A stretch of DNA of 27,776 bases from JABEVB01 sp049965775 (GTDB lineage Bacteria > Planctomycetota > Phycisphaerae > WQYP01). Every line of letters begins with the position of its first letter. Position 1 is the stretch's first letter. The notes under the pieces were generated by a model that was not told the DNA's origin, did no database searches, and saw only the letters and a program-made list of their open reading frames with translations. Of the stretch, positions 16,240-23,826 are shown one piece after another. A program made the translations under genes and the position numbers. Location: contig JBMFVX010000029.1 of NCBI GenBank assembly GCA_049965775.1, forward strand, positions 1 to 27,776, given 5' to 3'.

Positions 16240-16318
16240 CAACCCGCCTCAACCGCTGCCCAAACTAATGCAGCGGCCAACTGTTGGCAAATGCTGATCC
16301 AAACAGCCGCAGCGGCTC

Positions 16319-16324
16319 ATTATA
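16319..16324 (-). promoter_or_regulatory. Probable -10 box for the ABC exporter operon
   Basis: The minus strand carries a perfect TATAAT here. TTCAAA lies 15 nt upstream as a weak -35 (4/6). Transcription would start near 16312, about 100 nt before the exporter start. No other promoter-like sequence in the spacer is better. Confidence 0.45.
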
Positions 16325-16669
16325 GCCATCATCAAATTATTTGAACTTTAGGACCGGCGGCAGTCTCAGTGAACGGGCCAAGGCATATCTGGGCTAAGTT
16401 GATTTAATCAGCTTGACGAGTGCTAAGTTTAGCTGAAAAGGGCGCCACCCAACCGTCGCCGGGTTTTCTTGCCATGCGCCGGCTTGACTATCGGATTTAT
16501 CCCTACAAAAGGTAGGGTATGGCCTTATCCATTAAACCGCTCCCATCCCATGGATTTTACCGTCATTTCCCGATTTTTTTCCATTCGGAATCTGCCATGA
16601 TGAATACCCGTACGCAGGCGAGTTGCCTATGGCGTGGATAATGGTGTTATGTATTGATTGGGTCTGGCG
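16325..16669. other. Intergenic spacer with two dyad elements
   Basis: This stretch separates the leftward ABC operon from the rightward YHS-domain gene. It contains an imperfect dyad AAGTTGATT / AATCAGCTT (16396-16414, one G-T pair) and a perfect hairpin CCCTAC / GTAGGG with loop AAAAG (16501-16517). Neither is followed by a T tract. They could be operators for the divergent genes. No coding sequence was supported. Confidence 0.35.
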
Positions 16670-16969
16670 ATGAATAAGCAACCTTATGCCAAAATAATTG
16701 CAGAGATAGCCACGCGCAAGCAGGCTCGCAGGCAGCGTATCCTTGAACATGCCACACAAAGTGTAAGCCCTGCCGCCCTCCCGGTGGTTGTCAAAGTCGC
16801 TACAAAGGCTCGCAATCATCGCAAAATGGTAGATCCTGTGTGCGGAACGACGCTCACCCCCGCTACAGCAATGGCCCAAGCTATTGATCGCGACTTGGTG
16901 CTGTATTTTTGCTCAGCAGAATGCCTCGCCAATTATGCTCGCGATCCTCAACGATTTTGTCACCATTGA
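16670..16969 (+). CDS. Small YHS-domain (heavy-metal-binding) protein
   Basis: This is a 99-residue protein with two parts. Residues 1-52 are basic and probably helical (TRKQARRQRILEH, TKARNHRK). Residues 53-99 form a YHS-type domain: MVDPVCG, then YFCSAEC and DPQRF. Cys58, Cys81 and Cys85 are the expected metal ligands. YHS domains occur at the ends of copper ATPases and in small stand-alone proteins linked to copper or other soft metals. A role in metal sensing or buffering is inferred; the basic N-terminus could contact nucleic acid or membrane. The ATG at 16670 has only a weak purine-rich stretch upstream. No metal transporter is adjacent. Confidence 0.75.
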   Translation: MNKQPYAKIIAEIATRKQARRQRILEHATQSVSPAALPVVVKVATKARNHRKMVDPVCGTTLTPATAMAQAIDRDLVLYFCSAECLANYARDPQRFCHH

Positions 16970-17718
16970 AAATGGACTATCCCACTACGACTATAGTTCG
17001 CCGCAACGAGGCAACCTCGCCAAACCAATTACCTGTTCGCCAAGCACCACGCGGCCTTTGGGCGCAGCTCATCCGTCAGCGACGCTAGCACAATAGCATC
17101 CAAGTTTTACGTCCCGTTCGTAGCACACCCGTGCAATGAACTTTCGCAATATCCCTTCACCAACTCGTACCAAATTCTGACTTCTTCACCAAACAGCTCC
17201 TCTGGGCTTTGTGTCCGCGATAGAACAGCCAAAGTCCAAAACACCTGATGGCTATATAGGTGTATTTCTTATGCTGTATTGCGGAAATAATTGGAGCCAA
17301 AAAGTATACAACCCCGTATTTAAATTTGTTATCCAATGCGTCAAACTATTCTTATCGTTTCGTGAAGATATCTGCTTCGCGAGTAAGAATTGTCATGGAT
17401 GGCTATTGACGTACTGCTGGTTGAACATGAGTCGTAAATGACGACGTTCATGACCACTAAACACCTGTAAAAGGTCGCCTGTTAGTGAATATCAAGGAGT
17501 GTTACCTATGAGATCATGTATTTTAAACATAGCTTTCTCCGAGGTTATCGTTAAATATCGGCAACTATTTCAACCCAGCGGGCCGTAGCCGCACTGTTGT
17601 CCGCAGCGCACCCACGCGGTTGAACATGGACGTTCCTCGATGCAACGCTTTGCGGCCAGGAAAGCAGCTCCATTATCGAGCGGCAAGCGCAACACTATTT
17701 TTATAAGTGAGGAATGTC
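16970..17718. other. Gene-poor region with possible tiny ORF
   Basis: About 750 nt without a convincing gene, visibly more AT-rich from about 17220 to 17580 than its surroundings. The best candidate is a 26-codon frame at 17508-17588 preceded by AAGGAG with 8 nt spacing; its product resembles nothing known. GTTGAACATG occurs twice (near 17420 and 17620). A short hairpin GTCGT/ACGAC lies near 17431-17445. The stretch may be decayed foreign DNA or contain an untranslated RNA; I cannot tell. Confidence 0.4.
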
Positions 17719-17949
17719 ATGCAGGCTTATGTAACATTTAACGGTTCGTCACCTACGACGCCAATGGCCATCAAGATTATTATTGAAGATGAATCTGCAT
17801 TCATACGAAAGGATACGACCGACCGACAAGTCGGCACTGCGAGCCAATCCAGTGCAAATGCCACGTTGCTGGTGCATCCCAAGGTGGTAAATATAGCACC
17901 GGGAAAGCCCGGCAGCAGCCACCGCCGCAAACGCCCGCTCAACAGATAA
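17719..17949 (+). CDS. Doubtful small protein, unknown
   Basis: A 76-codon frame starts at the ATG at 17719, with GAGGA beginning 10 nt upstream and about 5-6 nt spacing. The product begins MQAYVTFNGSSPTTPM and ends in a basic tail (SSHRRKRPLNR). There is no signal peptide, membrane segment or recognised domain. It lies tail-to-tail with the efflux operon. The ribosome binding site is the only positive evidence. Confidence 0.3.
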   Translation: MQAYVTFNGSSPTTPMAIKIIIEDESAFIRKDTTDRQVGTASQSSANATLLVHPKVVNIAPGKPGSSHRRKRPLNR

Positions 17950-18009
17950 GCCGCGCCGCCATGGCTGTTACGCAGCGAGAATGCCGAGACTAACCAAAGC
18001 GCCGCATGC

Positions 18010-19545
18010 TCACTTTGCCGCGGCCTTGCCCACCTGCCAACCTCCGCCGATCGCTTTGTAAAGCGCCACAAGGTCGGTGGATAACGCGAGGTTGCTCTGC
18101 ACCAATGAGTTTTGAGTCGCGTACAGTGCGCCCTGAGCCTGCAGCACGTTCAAAAAGCTGGTAAGGCCGTTACGATATAATTTGGTGGACAGCGCTACGG
18201 CACGTTCGTTGTCGGCCACGGCGGTCATGAGTGCCCGGCGATGAGCATGCTCCTGGTTGTAAGCCGCAAGGGCCGAGTCCACATCGTCAAGTGCCTGAAG
18301 CACCGTTTCCTTATAAGTATAAAAATCCTGATCGCGCACGGCTTTTTGCGCATTGATGTTTGATTGCACCTGCCCGGAACTCAAAATATTCCAACTTACG
18401 CTCGGGCCGATGCCCCATATGAGACTATTGGCATCAAACCATTTGGCGGCATCCACTGCAGAAAACCCAATGTTGCCGTTAATCACAAACTTCGGGTACA
18501 AGTCGGCTTCGGCAACGCCAATGCCGGCCGTGGCGGCGGCCAGTTGCCGCTCGGCAGCACGCACATCAGGCCGGTTCAGCAGCAAATCGCCCGGCAGACC
18601 AATCGGTACGCTCGGCGGTGTGGGTGGAATGGGATGCGGCACGATGAGTTCCGACGCCACCGAGTCCGGTGACTGGCCCAAAAGAATGCCCAGCGCATAA
18701 ATAAGCTGCTGCTCCTGCGTTTTAAGCGGCGGCAACTGGCTTTCGGTCGTGGCGAGCTGTGCCTGAGCGTTGGCCAAATCCAGGCCGGTGCTAAAGCCCG
18801 CCTGCATCTGCTGCTGCGTCAGTTTTACCGTTTGGCGCTGCAGAACAATATTTCTGTCGGCAACGGCAATTTGCGACTGTACACCGCGCAGCGTGATGTA
18901 ATCGCTCGCCACTTCCGACACCAGCGTTACCATCACCGCGCGGCGATTATCTTCCGCGGCCTGCAACAGGGCCTTGTACTGCTCAACGCTCCGCCGAATG
19001 CCGCCGAAAATATCCAGCTGCCAGGTCGCGTCGAAACCGCTTTGAAATAAATCGCCTTCCGACTTTGTACCGCCCTCTTTACTCAGGTTGTTGCTGCTGC
19101 GGCTGTGGTTGTAAGACGCATTGCCCGTTACAAACGGCCCCAGGTTGGCCGCGGTGCTGTTAAGCTGATAGCGCGCCTGCCGCACGGCTGCCAAAGCCGA
19201 CTGCAGGCTCAGATTCTGCTTAAGCGACCGCACAATAAGCGAATCTAAAATAGGATCGTGAAAGCTGCTCCACCAGCCGGCCAGATGAGCTGCACCGCTC
19301 GTTACATAGGTTGCGGCCAGGGTCTTTGCACCAACTTGCGTATCGGGCGCGGGGCCCTTGGCGGCCGGTGCCGTGGCAGGCCATGACGCAGGCATGGTCG
19401 TATCAGGCGCTTTATAGTTCGGCCCCACCGCGCAGCCCGCTGCGCCCAGCACCCCGACAACCGCAAGCGCCAACATGGCACGCCCCGCCCTGCGACCGCG
19501 CCTGGGCTGGGGCACAACCGTAACGGCTAGTTCAAGCTTATTCAT
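18010..19545 (-). CDS. Outer-membrane efflux lipoprotein (NodT/TolC-like)
   Basis: This is the outer-membrane channel of a tripartite efflux pump. The ATG at 19545 has GAGG about 9 nt upstream and overlaps the end of the permease gene by 8 nt, giving 511 residues. A lipoprotein signal (AMLALAVVGVLGAAGC) ends at a lipobox cysteine followed by AVGPNYKAP, characteristic of NodT-family factors. Two outer membrane efflux repeats follow, rich in heptad-like Ala/Gln/Leu helices. LPGDLLLNRPDVRAAE is a strong family motif, and WQLDIFGG is also typical. It would form a trimeric lipid-anchored barrel and tunnel. It is the last gene of the marR-led operon. Confidence 0.93.
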   Translation of the reverse strand: MNKLELAVTVVPQPRRGRRAGRAMLALAVVGVLGAAGCAVGPNYKAPDTTMPASWPATAPAAKGPAPDTQVGAKTLAATYVTSGAAHLAGWWSSFHDPILDSLIVRSLKQNLSLQSALAAVRQARYQLNSTAANLGPFVTGNASYNHSRSSNNLSKEGGTKSEGDLFQSGFDATWQLDIFGGIRRSVEQYKALLQAAEDNRRAVMVTLVSEVASDYITLRGVQSQIAVADRNIVLQRQTVKLTQQQMQAGFSTGLDLANAQAQLATTESQLPPLKTQEQQLIYALGILLGQSPDSVASELIVPHPIPPTPPSVPIGLPGDLLLNRPDVRAAERQLAAATAGIGVAEADLYPKFVINGNIGFSAVDAAKWFDANSLIWGIGPSVSWNILSSGQVQSNINAQKAVRDQDFYTYKETVLQALDDVDSALAAYNQEHAHRRALMTAVADNERAVALSTKLYRNGLTSFLNVLQAQGALYATQNSLVQSNLALSTDLVALYKAIGGGWQVGKAAAK

Positions 19546-20905
19546 AACGCAACGCCTCAATAGGATCCAGACGCGAAGCCTTCCACGCCGGATAATACCC
19601 AAAGATCAACCCAACCGCCGCCGACACCGCAACCGACGCCACCACCGCAGGAATCGAAACCGCAATCGGCCAATGAAAAACGGCCTGCACCAGTTTGGAA
19701 AGCCCCTGGCCGATTACAATGCCCATCGCCCCGCCAAAAAGACACAATACGATGGCCTCCAAAATAAACTGCCCGAGAATATCGCGCGGCTTGGCGCCCA
19801 CCGCCATACGCAAACCTATTTCGCGGGTACGCTCGGTTACCGAAACAAGCATAATGTTCATAATGCCCACGCCACCCACCATCAGCGAAATAAGCGCTAC
19901 CCCCGTTAGCAAATTGGTCATCAGGCTGGAGGTGGAGCTTAGCGCCTGCGAAATCTCCGCAAGGTTGCGTATATTAAAGTCGCTTGGCTGGCCGGGTTGC
20001 AGATGGTGCCGCTGCCGCAGCAGCGCCGTGATTTCCTCGATAGCCTGCGGAATCTGCTGGGTGCTGGGCACCGCCACCAAAATGGAGTTCACATTAGGAA
20101 AGCTCACCGGCTGCGGGGTGTCGGTCTGTTCGGATGTTGACGGCGTTGGATACAGGCTCTGCGACGTTTCGGGAAATAGCTGATCGGTTGAAACCGCCGC
20201 CGTGCTGGACGACGACTGACTCTGATTTTGATTCTGCAGTGCAGTACCCGATATGCGGAACTTCAGCGTTGTCCACGGCAGCACCAAAATGTCATCCTGA
20301 TCCATGCCCATCATATTAGCGCCTTTGGGCACCAACGTGCCCACCACGCGCAGCGGCACATTCTGTACAAGAATGGTTTTACCCACCGCCTGGCCGCTGG
20401 GAAACAGTTCCTTCACCACGGTTTGGCCCAGCACGCACACCTGGTTGGCGCCCAACACATCGCCATTGTTAAGCGCTCGGCCCTCGGCGATAGTCCAGTC
20501 CCGTATGGTGAAATACGCGGGCGAGGTGCCGGCAATAAACTGCGGCACCCAGTTGTGGCCGCCGCGCACAAGCTGCATGCGTCCATTCACCTGCGGAGCC
20601 GCCGCTAAAACCGATGGGCAATCGCGGGCCACGGCCGCGGCGTCCTGTGAGGTAAGCGTAACAGCACTGCCACCGCCGAAACTAACCCCCGCGCTCACCG
20701 CCTGACCCGGAAATACAATAAGCGTGTTGGCACCCATGCTTTCAAAGGTGGCCTTAATGGCCGCGGACGATCCTTCGCCGATTTGCACCATCGCAATTAC
20801 AGCCGCAATGCCGATGACAATGCCCAAAGTGGTCAGCGCCGAGCGCATCAAATTGCGCTGCAGCGCCCTTAAGGCCGTTATGCTGGTAGATGCTAACTTA
20901 TGCAT
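19538..20905 (-). CDS. MacB-like ABC transporter permease
   Basis: This is the inner-membrane permease of a mechanotransmission-type ABC exporter, 455 residues. One N-terminal helix (about 22-42, LTTLGIVIGIAAVIAMV) is followed by a large periplasmic MacB core domain. The FtsX-type C-terminal part has three helices (about 330-440) and ends SRLDPIEALRYE, a hallmark of this family. E. coli MacB carries ATPase and permease on one chain; here they are separate. Residues about 221-270 are an unusual Gln/Ser/Thr/Pro-rich stretch (NQNQSQSSSS...) in the periplasmic domain. The start lies 3 nt after the ATPase stop, and its end overlaps the outer-membrane gene. Confidence 0.93.
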   Translation of the reverse strand: MHKLASTSITALRALQRNLMRSALTTLGIVIGIAAVIAMVQIGEGSSAAIKATFESMGANTLIVFPGQAVSAGVSFGGGSAVTLTSQDAAAVARDCPSVLAAAPQVNGRMQLVRGGHNWVPQFIAGTSPAYFTIRDWTIAEGRALNNGDVLGANQVCVLGQTVVKELFPSGQAVGKTILVQNVPLRVVGTLVPKGANMMGMDQDDILVLPWTTLKFRISGTALQNQNQSQSSSSTAAVSTDQLFPETSQSLYPTPSTSEQTDTPQPVSFPNVNSILVAVPSTQQIPQAIEEITALLRQRHHLQPGQPSDFNIRNLAEISQALSSTSSLMTNLLTGVALISLMVGGVGIMNIMLVSVTERTREIGLRMAVGAKPRDILGQFILEAIVLCLFGGAMGIVIGQGLSKLVQAVFHWPIAVSIPAVVASVAVSAAVGLIFGYYPAWKASRLDPIEALRYE

Positions 20906-20908
20906 AGA

Positions 20909-21655
20909 TCACCGGCCTTTCTTTTGGCTGGCAACATCTGCAGGCACATCGGCTGCCGGCGATGCCGATTCAAATGCGCCCGCCGCGATCATGCCATCAT
21001 GTATGTGAATGACGCGCTGCGCATGCGAAGCAACATTGGCGTCATGCGTTACCAGCAGAATGGCAAGCCCCTCCTGCTGATTAAGATTCTGAAACATAGC
21101 CAAAACATCTTCGCTGGTGCGGGAGTCGAGGTTGCCCGTCGGCTCGTCAGCCAGCAGAAGCCGCGGACTGTTAACCAGTGCCCGCGCAATGGCCACCCGC
21201 TGCTGCTGCCCGCCTGAAAGCTGCGAGGGCTCGTGATCGGCCCGATCCGCAAGGCCGACGCGTTCAAGCAGTTGCCGCCCGTGTCGGCGCAACGTCGCCG
21301 ATGGAATTGAGCCATCCGCATAGGTGCTTGGCAGCAATACATTTTCGATCGCCGAAGTCCGTGGCAGGAGATTAAAGTTTTGAAACACAAACCCGATTTT
21401 GGCGTTGCGCACCTCCGCCCGCTGATTCGGATTCATGCGCGACACTTCCTGACCATCAAGCATGTAGCGACCGGATGTGGGTCTGTCGAGGCAACCGAGA
21501 ATATTCATCAGCGTGGTTTTGCCCGAACCGCTTGCGCCCATCAGCGCAACCATCTCCCCCTGTTGTACCGCCATGCTCACCCCCTTGAGCACCGGCACGT
21601 CGCTGCCGCCGAGGTGGTAGGTCTTCACGACATTCTCAATTTCTATCAGGTTCAT
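20909..21655 (-). CDS. MacB/LolD-type ABC transporter ATPase
   Basis: This is the ATP-binding subunit of the efflux transporter, 248 residues from the ATG at 21655 (GGAG 10 nt upstream; a TTG at 21664 is less likely). It has Walker A GASGSGKT (40-47), Q-loop FVFQNFNLLP, signature LSGGQQQR, Walker B LLLADEPTGNLD and an H-loop in LLVTHD. The NLD ending of Walker B and the overall pattern fit the MacB/LolD/FtsE group. The C-terminal 30 residues are Ala-rich with a basic end (QKKGR). The permease follows after 3 nt. Confidence 0.94.
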   Translation of the reverse strand: MNLIEIENVVKTYHLGGSDVPVLKGVSMAVQQGEMVALMGASGSGKTTLMNILGCLDRPTSGRYMLDGQEVSRMNPNQRAEVRNAKIGFVFQNFNLLPRTSAIENVLLPSTYADGSIPSATLRRHGRQLLERVGLADRADHEPSQLSGGQQQRVAIARALVNSPRLLLADEPTGNLDSRTSEDVLAMFQNLNQQEGLAILLVTHDANVASHAQRVIHIHDGMIAAGAFESASPAADVPADVASQKKGR

Positions 21656-21684
21656 CACCGTCAAGCTCCAAGGCCGCCGTGTGC

Positions 21685-22980
21685 TTAGCTCTTTTTCTTG
21701 AATGGCTGCGGAATAAACGGGTTAACCGCGCCCTGGGCGCTGCTGTTGCCCGCCTGACGCTCACCCACAACCACTTTCATACCGGGCTTAATTTCAGGGG
21801 AGATGATCTGGGTGTTAAAGTCGTTGGCCAGGCCGGTGCCGACGCTAATAGCGCGAACCTGGTTGTTACCGGCTTCAACCCATACAACACCCTGCCCCAG
21901 CACGTCTTTACCCGAAACAGACTGGTGCGCAGGAGCCGCGGCCGCTATCTGCGTCTGCCGCGGTACCCATCGCAGCGCCGCGTTGGGCACGTACATCACA
22001 TTCTTTCGATTGGCAACCAGAAAATCCATTTGCGCCGTTAAATAGGGCAGCAATTTGCCCTTGGGATTGTCGGTGTCCACCACCACGGTGTAGGTGACCA
22101 CATTCTGCACCATGGTGGCATTGAGGCGAATTTGCGATACAACGCCCTTAAATGTTTCGTGCGGGAATGCGTCTACCGTAAATGTCACCGAATCGCCCTT
22201 TTTTATCCGGCCGATGTCCGCCTCATTTACCGAGGCCCACACCTGAATACGATTAAGATTTTCAGCAATCAAAAACAGACTCGGCGTGCTGAAGCTCGAC
22301 GCAACAGTTTGGCCGATATTCACCCGGCGGTCTATAACAACACCTTTGACCGGCGAAGTTATCGTGCAGTAACCAAGGTTTATTTTTGCGGTATCAAGCG
22401 TGGCCGTGGCAGCCTGCACCGCGGTTTTAGCCGCCGTCAGTGAAGCATCCCCCACGCCCACATTGGCCTGAGCCTGATCGAAGGTAGATTTGTACGCATC
22501 GTACTGCGTCGCCGAGAGCGCACCGCTGCCAATGCCCAGCTTTTGGGCTCGCTGCCAGTCGGCGGCGGCATCCACAAGCGCGGCTTGATACTGCTGGAGC
22601 CGCGCCTGGGCCACCAACACGTTGGATTTTGCCTGCGCGAGGTTTGCCGTTGCCTGCTCTACGCTTGCCTGAAACAATGCCGGATCAATACGTGCCAGCA
22701 CGGTACCCTGGTTTACCGGCGAATCGTAATCTACCTCTTTGGCCCCTGCATCTTTGCCGAACGCAATGATGGTGCCGCTGACCTGCGAGCCTACATCCAC
22801 AACTTCCCGCGGCTCGAGCGTACCGGTGGCACTGACCGTCGCCGCCAGGTTCCCCTGCTGAACCGAAGCGGTCATAAACGTAGACGTTACAGCCGCCTTG
22901 CCGCCCCAGGTGTGCCAGGCCCAGTAGCCGCCGCCGGCAAGCACACCCAACACCACCAACCAAGTAATCACACTTTTCAT
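21685..22980 (-). CDS. MacA-like periplasmic adaptor (membrane fusion protein)
   Basis: The adaptor links the inner-membrane transporter to the outer-membrane channel. From the ATG at 22980 (AAGG 7 nt upstream) it has 431 residues. It has an N-terminal membrane anchor (about 5-23), a biotinyl-lipoyl half-motif (GTLEPREVVDVGSQVSGTI), an alpha-helical hairpin (about 105-200, Gln/Ala-rich), the second lipoyl half (ITSPVKGVVIDRRVNIGQTV) and beta-barrel and membrane-proximal domains. It ends in a basic PFKKKS tail. The start overlaps the marR stop as ATGA, so regulator and pump are translationally coupled. The ATPase gene follows after 29 nt. Confidence 0.94.
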   Translation of the reverse strand: MKSVITWLVVLGVLAGGGYWAWHTWGGKAAVTSTFMTASVQQGNLAATVSATGTLEPREVVDVGSQVSGTIIAFGKDAGAKEVDYDSPVNQGTVLARIDPALFQASVEQATANLAQAKSNVLVAQARLQQYQAALVDAAADWQRAQKLGIGSGALSATQYDAYKSTFDQAQANVGVGDASLTAAKTAVQAATATLDTAKINLGYCTITSPVKGVVIDRRVNIGQTVASSFSTPSLFLIAENLNRIQVWASVNEADIGRIKKGDSVTFTVDAFPHETFKGVVSQIRLNATMVQNVVTYTVVVDTDNPKGKLLPYLTAQMDFLVANRKNVMYVPNAALRWVPRQTQIAAAAPAHQSVSGKDVLGQGVVWVEAGNNQVRAISVGTGLANDFNTQIISPEIKPGMKVVVGERQAGNSSAQGAVNPFIPQPFKKKS

Positions 22981-23552
22981 ACAGTCACCTTTTGATGATT
23001 CTGCAACTTTTTGCGAACCGGCTTTTTCGTCACGGTCCGCACACCAGATGCCGCGCTGATCGCCGCGCCCGGCTTGGCGGCAAACAGCGGCCGCATGACA
23101 CTCACGGCGCACGCCAGAAATTTACGCTCTGCCGCAGTCAGCGGCTCAAAGAGTTCGGCGAGATGGCGCTGCGCCTCGCGCTGCACCGCTTCAAGCGCAG
23201 AGCGCCCGCTGGGCGTCAGCGAAAGCACAATGCGACGGCGGTCGGCCTGGTCGGTCCGACGTGCGATAAAACCGAGTTTGCCCAGTTCTTCAGCCAGTTT
23301 GGAAGCCGAGGGCAGGGTCAGCCCAAGCCGATCGGCAACATCTGAAAGCGACGCGGGGCCGAACATCTGCAGCAGCAGCAGCATCCGGAATTGACCCGGC
23401 CGCAACTCCAGTTGCGGGCCGGCCCGCAGGTGCCTTCGCAACACCCCCATCATTTGCGGAATAAGCGTCACAAACCCCAGGGCCAGTGACTCGGCGCTGG
23501 CTTCTACCCGGTTCAGCGAGCCGGTGGCGGGTTGTAAAACTACTTGCTTCAT
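22977..23552 (-). CDS. MarR-family transcriptional regulator
   Basis: This is a winged-helix dimeric regulator of 191 residues. The DNA-binding part is typical: LSDVADRLGLTLPSASKLAEELGKLGFIARR followed by the wing DQADRRRIVLSLTPSGR. MarR proteins usually repress their own operon and release DNA on binding small aromatic or lipophilic ligands. The C-terminal 30 residues are basic (KKPVRKKL), longer than the usual ending. It heads the efflux operon, so autorepression is the natural inference. The ATG at 23552 has only a weak GAAAG upstream. Confidence 0.93.
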   Translation of the reverse strand: MKQVVLQPATGSLNRVEASAESLALGFVTLIPQMMGVLRRHLRAGPQLELRPGQFRMLLLLQMFGPASLSDVADRLGLTLPSASKLAEELGKLGFIARRTDQADRRRIVLSLTPSGRSALEAVQREAQRHLAELFEPLTAAERKFLACAVSVMRPLFAAKPGAAISAASGVRTVTKKPVRKKLQNHQKVTV

Positions 23553-23790
23553 TGAACTATTCTTTCACATGGCGTACGGCAAAGAGGTTCGTCCCTGGAA
23601 GAAACGTTTGCCCATCTGTCGCATCTACATCTAACACGCCCTCACGAACATCAAAAATGTTAGCGTTTAGCGACTCTTACGGCAATAGCCGTGACGCCTC
23701 GTTCCGCGGTGCCGGCGTTGGCCTTCAACAGCATTACACGCAGCATCACATAAAAGGTTGCAATTTCTAACCAATTCACACGCCCGCGGC
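23553..23790. promoter_or_regulatory. Divergent marR / MFS control region
   Basis: The non-coding region between marR and the MFS gene holds several candidate operator elements. AACAT / ATGTT (23647-23651 / 23657-23661) is a small palindrome. GTTAGCG and TTTAGCG form adjacent 7-bp repeats (23659-23672). GGCAAA / TTTGCC (23578-23583 / 23607-23612) flanks the likely marR start region. Any of these could bind the MarR protein; none is an established consensus. Confidence 0.35.
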
Positions 23791-23819
23791 GGGACATTCA
23801 GGCTGGGTTTTGTTAGAAT
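23791..23819 (+). promoter_or_regulatory. Promoter of the MFS gene, probably leaderless
   Basis: GGGACA (23791-23796) and TAGAAT (23814-23819) are spaced by 17 nt, and TGT immediately precedes the -10 (extended -10). Only 7 nt separate the -10 from the ATG at 23827, so the predicted start point coincides with the start codon. No ribosome binding site is present, which agrees. Confidence 0.55.
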
Positions 23820-23826
23820 CCCGGCT

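Noticed and set aside
16979..17105. Minus-strand stretch reading LDAIVLASLTDELRPK, faintly like the N-terminus of NFACT/Rqc2 proteins
   Set aside because: Only about 16 residues resemble the family and the frame is then interrupted; too short to call a pseudogene.
17211..17441. 76-codon + frame in the AT-rich gap
   Set aside because: No ribosome binding site, odd composition rich in Cys/Phe/Trp, and no resemblance to a family.
17899..17912. CCGGG/CCCGG hairpin as terminator for the efflux operon
   Set aside because: A short stem with no T tract after it on the minus strand.
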